Assembly (NCBI GenBank): GCA_947561715.1
Contig: OX387198.1
Span: forward strand, 14,384,001 to 14,448,000
From: Ascidia mentula
Taxonomy: Eukaryota; Chordata; Ascidiacea; Phlebobranchia; Ascidiidae
Reading direction: 5' to 3'
Length of the DNA: 64,000 nucleotides
Position numbers and translations under genes: made by a program. Every line of letters starts with the position of its first letter. Positions within the stretch are counted from its first letter, which is position 1. The notes beneath the pieces are model-generated. The model searched no databases. It had not been told where the DNA came from and was given only the letters and a program-made list of their open reading frames with translations. Below are positions 56,899 to 64,000 of the stretch, piece after piece.

Positions 56899-58916
56899 AT
56901 GAAATATTGGTTCTTGATATTAGCGTCGTTGTCGGTCATTTGCACCTTTCCTGGTGCTCTTAGCCTGAGGATTGACAATCTTGCCCGAGAAGTGAGTATA
57001 CCCTGAGCAAAAACTAAAGGAAAATGAATACCTAATTACTAATGTGTTACTTCTGAAACGTTTCTTTAAAGCTATACCTTTTGGATTTTAAACAAAGGGT
57101 TGTTTGCCTTCTAAGGACAAGCAACAGATAAGTTAGAGGTGACGATTTCAGTATTATTTACACTAAACAAATGCTTCTTGAAATAGATTTCAGTGCTAGC
57201 AGGCCAGTTCAGGTAAAGACACTACCTGTATGTTAATGTATATATAGTTGGCTGCAGGCACTGCATTTACAACTCAGTGCATGTGCAAGTGTACCCGGAG
57301 AAAAATGAAGTCAAATCTTTATAAAATTTAACTGTGTTTCGGCAATCTTTTTACATAGTAATATTTATATTTTTTTCTTTTTTTAATGTCATGACCTTCT
57401 TAAAATAACCAATGTTTCAGCAGATCGGTTTGAGGAACTGGCCGGATTTCAATGAGAATGAACTCCTGAACATTGAAGAGGAAGAAGGTGATTTCACTTC
57501 CACTAGCGTTGCTCCCTACAACCTTGGGTTTTCAGTCGCGTGCTATCGTGGTTTGACACCAAATATCGGAAACACTTTAGGATCAGCAGCAAAATACATA
57601 ACATACGGATGCTGGTGCGGATGGGGAGGATCTGGGAGAGTTGTAGATCCTATTGATGCGTATGTGTTATTTTCTTGGAGTATTGACATGTTTTACATTT
57701 TGACATATTTAAACTTCAAACCAACCCAATTATAACCTGACAATTAAACTAAACTTTCTTTGAGTGGTTCCACTTATAAACTTAGTTCCACTAAATACCT
57801 TTGTAGCACACCAAATTGTGTTGTATAATCCAGATAATTGCAACACCACTATTATAAAATAGACACTTAATTAGTGGAATTGCTATAGCAGATATATGTA
57901 CTATGTTATCAATGCTGGAATTTCAATATGTTTCTTATTGACTCAACAAAATGGAAACCGCTTACTCAACCAGGAAATGCGTCATTTGGTTAACACGCAA
58001 ACGATTGCTTTATCAACTCTGATGCTTCCTAATCGAACACAAAGGCGTAATGACGCAAACCAGCCGCGCGCTTTTTTGATTTAACTTTTTTTGTGATACA
58101 CTTTCAGCTTTCGCAGACATAATAACCAAAAATCACATGTTAGTTATCAGCACATAAGTGTTTCAAAATTAATCTCGTGTCACCAATAAGAAAATATCAC
58201 GTTTTCTGACAAGCTGTATTTCACCAATATACCAATAGCACAGCAGCAGCAATGTGTGAACTGTCACATGAAAATGAGTCGAAATTTTGCCACAATCAAT
58301 GTGTCATCTATACACTTTGATAAATAAAATATATTTTTTTAAGCGCTCAAATCCGCTAATATGTATTTATTTTATGCATATTCTAGTTGCTGCAAAGGAC
58401 ACGATCTTTGTTTGCTCGCTGTTGCACGGAAGTACAAGGGTACCGAATGGAATACGCACTTGGCCGCCACAACCGTTTACAAAACCAAATGTTCCAATAG
58501 ACGAACAACCTGCTGTAAGTTTTTGTAAAAAAACAAATTCCCAAATTTAAAATATTGATTTCGATTCATATACAACTATTTACGTTTGACATAAAATGTC
58601 CGATCGATTCCTCCAATAGGCTACCTTCATAAACAACAATTAATCGAATCATAAAATTACTTATTTATTTTGTATTTTTGACTTTTAAAGTCATTTTCAC
58701 TCTACTTCGTCGCAGTCCGTTTCTAAACTACCCTCCACCTTGTATTAAGTTTTTTTGCTATGCGGCAAAGATTCCAAACCATTATTTTTAGATGGAAGAG
58801 GTCTGGAAAAAGCAGCTTGCGAATGCGACAAAAAGGTTAGCGCCTGCTTGGCCAGGAAAAACCGCTACTACAACTTCTTCCACACAAGATTCTTTTTTTC
58901 AAGAAGCACCTGTTAA
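56899..58916 (+). CDS. Secreted phospholipase A2 (PLA2 copy 2)
   Basis: Exons 56899-56991, 57424-57659, 58387-58514 and 58792-58916 join in phase to 193 aa. The signal peptide is MKYWFLILASLSVICTF. The Ca2+ loop is YGCWCGWGGSG and the catalytic His-Asp is in CCKGHDLC. The C-terminal exon has ACECDKKVSAC. The exon 2 acceptor is a CAGCAG tandem, so a start at 57421 (one extra Gln) is also possible. AATAAA is at 59021. It is a tandem duplicate of the gene at 60254, with the same intron positions and phases as the gene at 26049. Confidence 0.9.
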
Positions 58917-60253
58917 GTTTGACATTTTCGCAGTTAGCCTATCATTTCAGGAAATTTCAAAGTTATTGGCCTTTATGTTTTGATGCAAAACCTGATGTGG
59001 CCCAATAAGTTTTTTTTTAGAATAAAGAGAACATAGTGCCCAAAACAAGTAAGCCTATAGACAGTGTTACCATACCGTGCAATTTTTTAGATTTGTGCGT
59101 ATTTTTGCAGTGTCTTAGAAAATACAAATGTGCTTTATTTCCCAGGCTGCGTTTGTAAGCCTGTGTCACCGACATAATTCATGTGTATGTTTAATAAGCC
59201 AAAAATGCCCAAACTATAAAATGTAACTGAACTGGGCAGAAAGTTATAATGCGAGCGTCGCAGAAAAACGTAGGGCCATTAGTGAAGAGGAAGATGGAAA
59301 AGAATACGAAAAAGGTTCTGGTTACGTCACTGAATATATACGAGAGTGTGAACTTGAATCAACGCAAGGTTACACGCGGTCATGAAACAAAGAATAATCT
59401 CGAAAGATTTCAAGGGATTGCGAAACACAGGTGACCACAAATAAGGTTATGTTCAATCTTAAGCTAGAAACCAAAAGTTTCAGGTGGCAAATTCATAGCC
59501 AAAATTATCGACGATAAACGGAAGCAAACTGCCCTTCAGACTTGTGCAAACCTGTAGCGCGTACATTAGGGACAAGCCCGAAATGAAACAATATTATCAA
59601 CATTTTTACAACTGTGCATCCACGATCCACTATTAACAGGTTTTCCCCAAAACAGTTTTCCCCTGCTCAGGTATCAATGTGTCAGATGTATTTTAATGTT
59701 TTGAATACTTCAGCGGCTATTTATAAGAACGGAACATTCGTGTTTTCTGAACTTACCGCGAGGCTTTGCGGTTTAATATGTGACATTTACTTTTTTAAGC
59801 AAATGATTGTATTCGGTTTGATAACAAACAACTATTTTTGGAGTTTCCTAATTGCCATCCACAAATTCTGCATTGTTTTTCAAAGTGGCGAAAACAACAA
59901 AAAGGATACAGCTGGTGATAGAGCGACATATGCTGACAATACTCTGTTACTTTCTCGTGACGTGAATCAACACTATAATGCTTGCTACAGCAGCGTATGG
60001 CTTATTCTTGTACGATGTAAACCGGACAAAACACTTCCTTATTTACACGATAATTTTGATGAGATAAACCCAATCACAAAGCAGTTTTGCTGCAGTTTGG
60101 TTTAGGTACGAACGTCGTGCATGTTCCAAAGAACTCATGCAAACGAACATTGCTTTTTGTAAATTTGTTTGAAGATATTTTTATATCATTCTATCCAAAG
60201 CTGCTATTTGTTAACAGATACTCTTTTTAAAACACGTAAGCTTCACTAAAGCA

Positions 60254-62443
60254 ATGAAATATTGGTTCTTGATATTAGCGTCATTGTCGGTCATTTGCTC
60301 CTGTCTTGGTGCTTCTAGCTTGAGGAGTGATAATCTTGCTCGAGAGGTGAGTATTCCCAAGTAACAACAAAGAGATAATTAATACTTACATTACTAATGT
60401 GTTACTTCTGAAACGTCTCTATAAAGCTATACCTTTTGGATTTTGAACAAAGGGTTGGTTCCTTATAAATACAAGTAACAGACAAGTTAGAGGTGACGAT
60501 TTCAGTGTTATTTATACTAAATATGTTAAATGCTTCTGGAAATAGATTTCAGTGCTAGCAGGCCAGTTCAGGTAAAGACACTACCTGTATGTTAATGTAT
60601 ATATAGTTGGCTACAGGCACTGCCTTTGTATGTAGCAAAGTGAATGTGCAAGTGTGCCCCGAGACAAATGATGTCAAACCTCGGTAAAATTAACTGTGTT
60701 TCGGCATTTTTTTACATAGTAATATTTATATTTTTTTCTTTTTTTAATGTCATGACCTTCTTAAAATAACCAATGTTTCTGCAGATCGGTTTGAGGAACT
60801 GGCCGGATTTCAATGAGAATGAACTCCTGAACATTGAAGAGGAAGAAGGTGATTACACTTCCACTAGCGTTGCTCCCTACAACCTTGGGTTTTCAGTCGC
60901 GTGCTATCGTGGTTTGACACCAAACATAGGAAGCGCTTTAGGATCAGCAGCAAGATACATCGCATACGGATGCTGGTGCGGATGGGGGGGAGCTGGAAGA
61001 GTTGTGGATCCTGTTGACGCGTATGTGATATTTTTTTGGGGGGTATTAATTAACATATTTAACATTTTTGCCATATTTTTACTTTAAACCAACCCAATTA
61101 GAACCTGACATTCGTTAAGTGGTTCTGCCACTTATGAAGTGATGAACTATGCCAGTGGTTTTTAAACTTAACTCCACTAAATACCTTTGTAGTACACCAA
61201 ATTGTGTTGTTTAATCCAGATAATTGCAACAGCACTATTAAAAAATAGACACTTAATTAGTGGAATTCGCGGTACACCTATAGAGTTCCTTCCACAGTGC
61301 GGTATAAAGTGCTATGTACTATGGTATCAATGCTGGAATTTCAATATGTTTCTTTTTGACTCAACAAAATGGAAACCGTTTACTCAACCGGAAAATGCGT
61401 CATTTGGTTAACACTGAAACGATTTTTTCAAAGTTCAATTAACTCTCATGCTTTCTTCTTGAACGCAGAGGCGTAGTGACGCATAAACGCGGCGCGCTTT
61501 TATGATTTAACTTTTTTTGTGATACGCTTTCACCTTTCGTCGGTATAATGACCAAAAATCGCACATGTTAGTAATAAGCATATAAGTGTTTCAAAATTAA
61601 TCTCGCGCCATCAATAGGAAAGTATCACGGTTTTTGAGAAGCTTTCATTCCACCTTATACATAGCAATAGCACGGCAGCAGTAATGTGTAAACTGTCAAA
61701 GAAAAAAGTAGGCCACTGCTCTTCTGGCATAAAGTGTACGTGCTGTATTTATTCGACGTTTTCGTCTGCCATGAATACAGGCATACAGCACGTATATTTG
61801 ATGCCAGAAGAGCAGTATATTTTAAATTGCAATATGCCTGACAGCAACAGGAATTTAATATAAGCGCTCAAATCCGCTGATACGTATTTATTTTACATTA
61901 ATTTTAGTTGCTGCAAAGGACACGATCTTTGTTTGCGCGCTGCTGCACGGAAATACAAGGGCACCAACTGGACTGCTATCTTGGCTGCCACAACCGTTTA
62001 CAAGACCAAATGTTCCAATAGACGAACAATCTGCTGTAAGTGTTTGTAAAAAAACAAATTAGCAAATTTAAAATATTGGCTTCGATTCATATGCAACTAC
62101 TTACGTTTGACATCAAATATCCGACTGATTCCTCCAATAGGCTACCTTTATAAACAACAAATAATCGAATCATAAAATAACTTATTTTTTTTTATTGTTT
62201 ATTTTTAAAGTCATTTTCACTCTATTTCGTCGTAGTCCCTTTTCAGCAGCCCTCCACTTTACATGAAGTTTTTTTGCTATGCGATAAAGATTCCAAACCA
62301 CAAACCTCTATTTTTTAGATGGTAGAGGTCTGGAAAAAGCAGCTTGCGAATGTGACAAAAAGGCTAGCGCCTGCTTGGCCAGGAAAAACCGCTACTACAA
62401 CTTCTTCCACACAAGATTCTTTTTTTCAAGAAGCACCTGTTAA
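60254..62443 (+). CDS. Secreted phospholipase A2 (PLA2 copy 3)
   Basis: Exons 60254-60346, 60785-61020, 61908-62035 and 62319-62443 join in phase to 193 aa. The signal peptide is MKYWFLILASLSVICSC. The Ca2+ loop is YGCWCGWGGAG, the catalytic motif is CCKGHDLC and the final exon has ACECDKKASAC. Here the exon 2 acceptor is CTGCAG, so only one acceptor exists. AATAAA is at 62545. It differs from copy 2 at scattered residues, mainly in exon 3 (RKYKGTNWTAILAAT against RKYKGTEWNTHLAAT). It looks functional. Confidence 0.9.
61715..61816. repeat. 102-bp inverted-repeat element in PLA2 copy 3 intron 2
   Basis: The ends ACTGCTCTTCTGGCAT and ATGCCAGAAGAGCAGT are perfectly inverted, with a second inverted pair inside (ACGTGCTGTA and TACAGCACGT). 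It is absent at the matching position of copy 2, near 58260. The end sequence also occurs at about 30015. Confidence 0.7.
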
Positions 62444-63362
62444 GTTTGACAATTCCGCAGTTACATTTTCAGAAAATTTAAAAATTATTGAGCCTTTATG
62501 TTTTGATGCAAAACCTGATGTGGCCCAGTTAGATTTTTTTCCAGAATAAAAGAATTAGAGTGCCGGAAACAAGTACGCCTATACACAGAGTTACCATACC
62601 GTGCCTTTACTGAGATTTGCTTTTTTTCGCAGTGTCTTAGAAAATACAAATGTGCTTTATTTGTCACGCTGTGTTTGTAAGCCTGTCGCGGACATATCTC
62701 ATGTGTACATTTAATAAGCCCAAACTACAAAATGTAACTGGGCAGAAAGTTGTAGTGCGAGCAGTGCAAAAAACGTAGGGCCATTAGTGAAGAGGAAGAT
62801 GGAAAAGAATACGAAAAAGGTTCTGGTTACGTCACTGAATATATACGAGAGTGTGAACTTGAATCAACGCAAGGTTACACGAGGTTATGCCACAAACTAT
62901 AACCTCGAAAAAAACAGGGGATTGCGAAACACAGGTGACCGCCAAATAAGGGAATGTCCGATCTAAATACAGAAACCGGAATTTGCCAACGAGTAGCAAG
63001 TTCACGGCCGAGTGCGGTGCAATATTTTCCAAAACTAAGAAAAATAAACACAAAAGAATGGGAGGAAAACCACAAACTAGGACGCATTAGATGCAAGACG
63101 TTCGGTACCACTGGACTTTTGAATGTGTCAAGATAGGTGAATGTTTCTGGATTGAAAATTATTTTTGTAACTGTATTTATGCTTGTTAGGAGTCGTTCTG
63201 CGTATTTCGTGGTGAATTATCGACAATAAACGAAAGCAAACTGCTTTTCATACTTCGCAAACGTAATGCGTACATTCGCGACAAGCCCTTAATGAATTAC
63301 TATTATCAACATTTTCACAACTGTGCATCCACCCACTATTAACAAGGGTTTCCCCCTGCTGA

Positions 63363-64000
63363 CTTAAAAGCTTGTTAGCCAGGTATTATTTTCTCGTCCA
63401 ATTGGGGGGTTGATAGGGCCCAAGTATGGCAACTTCAACACACAAAAGGTTTTGTTGGGAATTATCACGATTTCAGTACCACAGCATAAGCTCTTGCCAA
63501 AACGTTTTAAATAAATACAACGTGTCAATCAGACAGGAGCACTTGTGTTTAACCTGGCAACAGCTGAGCTACGTAAGAAACAACCTTTTCATCATATGCT
63601 AATCACGTCGAAGCAGACTGTGGAATTCAAGCTCTGCTTAATCCACCTTGCAGTAGCCTAATCCTTTGAGCACTGTTAGAATTAAGTCGCTCTCAGGTTT
63701 CAATTATTTACACAGTTTCAATTGTAAATCGTGATTTTAAAGGGTTTCGTACAGCATTTTATTCAACTAGAATATCAATACAGTTAGTCAACCAACAACA
63801 TCGACTGATTTACCGTTCTAACTACAATAAACTGCCACTCTTTAATCACTTAACGCAAGAAACGAATGTTGTAAGATTGTTACGTCACAAGGTTCCTATC
63901 GCAGAGCGAGCGGGAGGGAATTAATACTTGTCAATCATCGGAGTATAACTGCTGCGTCCATTATTGGCGCGAAGTCGAAACCATTAATTGTGGTAACCGC
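63363..64000. other. Right-edge region, no gene recognised
   Basis: Sequence beyond the tandem duplication, with no recognisable coding frame, RNA gene or repeat relationship to the rest of the window. Confidence 0.45.

Larger units (their letters stand above)
55981..59669 (+). repeat. Tandem segmental duplication, copy A
   Basis: It begins CTCAGGTATCAATGTGTCAG and carries the whole PLA2 copy 2 gene with flanks. Copy B begins with the same sequence at 59666, an offset of 3,685 bp. The ends of both copies share CAACTGTGCATCCAC and CCCCTGCT. Introns and UTRs are similar as well as exons, so the duplication is a genomic block of about 3.7 kb. Confidence 0.85.
59666..63362 (+). repeat. Tandem segmental duplication, copy B
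   Basis: Second copy of the block starting at 55981; it contains PLA2 copy 3. Similarity runs through AAACGTAGGGCCATTAGTGA (59268 and 62775) to the ends near 59669 and 63362. Confidence 0.85.

Noticed and set aside
57235..57255. TATATATAG in intron 1 of PLA2 copies 2 and 3 as an internal promoter
   Set aside because: It is conserved because the whole block is duplicated, and the following exon lacks a signal peptide; there is no independent support.

Overview
The window is animal nuclear DNA. It is AT-rich, has short introns with canonical GT/AG borders, and carries metazoan gene families: a TRPM2-type channel-enzyme, an LDLa-domain GPCR and secreted phospholipases A2. The gene density, short introns, base composition and frequent TGACGTCA-like motifs fit a tunicate such as Ciona. 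That assignment is inference, not proof.

Layout. (1) About 2.0-15.2 kb, + strand: a 30-exon TRPM2-like gene in which every exon joins in phase (1,367 codons from the proposed ATG). It encodes the N-terminal TRPM homology region, six transmembrane segments and pore, TRP helix, coiled coil and a C-terminal NUDT9-like domain whose Nudix box is intact. (2) About 15.2-19.9 kb: no gene recognised; two copies of a tRNA-derived SINE and a roughly 50-bp minisatellite. (3) 19.95-25.03 kb, + strand: a 16-exon, 1,053-aa receptor with a signal peptide, about ten LDLa-like modules and a rhodopsin-type 7TM domain resembling RXFP/LGR receptors, but without leucine-rich repeats. (4) 26.05-26.91 kb: a four-exon secreted phospholipase A2 gene.

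(5) 27.4-55.6 kb is rearranged, repeat-laden DNA. It holds an inverted fragment of a TRPM gene (27.4-28.5 kb), a single-armed foldback repeat and a 302-bp MITE-like element. A 14-kb tandem array of about 1.4-kb satellite units follows (29.5-43.6 kb), then LDLa-GPCR pseudogene pieces. A structurally intact Ty3/Gypsy LTR retrotransposon (44.6-49.3 kb) has inserted exactly into an LDLa exon of that pseudogene, with identical 215-bp LTRs and a 5-bp target duplication. A 2.9-kb foldback element (52.7-55.6 kb) has long inverted arms made of about 167-bp subrepeats, an 8-10-bp target duplication, and the first two exons of an SGNH/GDSL-hydrolase-like gene in its centre.

(6) 55.98-63.36 kb: a tandem duplication of about 3.7 kb, each copy carrying one secreted PLA2 gene with the same four-exon structure as the gene at 26 kb.

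How it fits together: the two large genes and the PLA2 genes are each represented a second time, broken or intact, in the right half. The right half therefore looks like a duplicated and decayed relative of the left half that has collected transposons and satellite DNA. No operons, tRNA, rRNA or CRISPR features were seen. Three introns use GC instead of GT at the donor site, which a default gene finder could miss.
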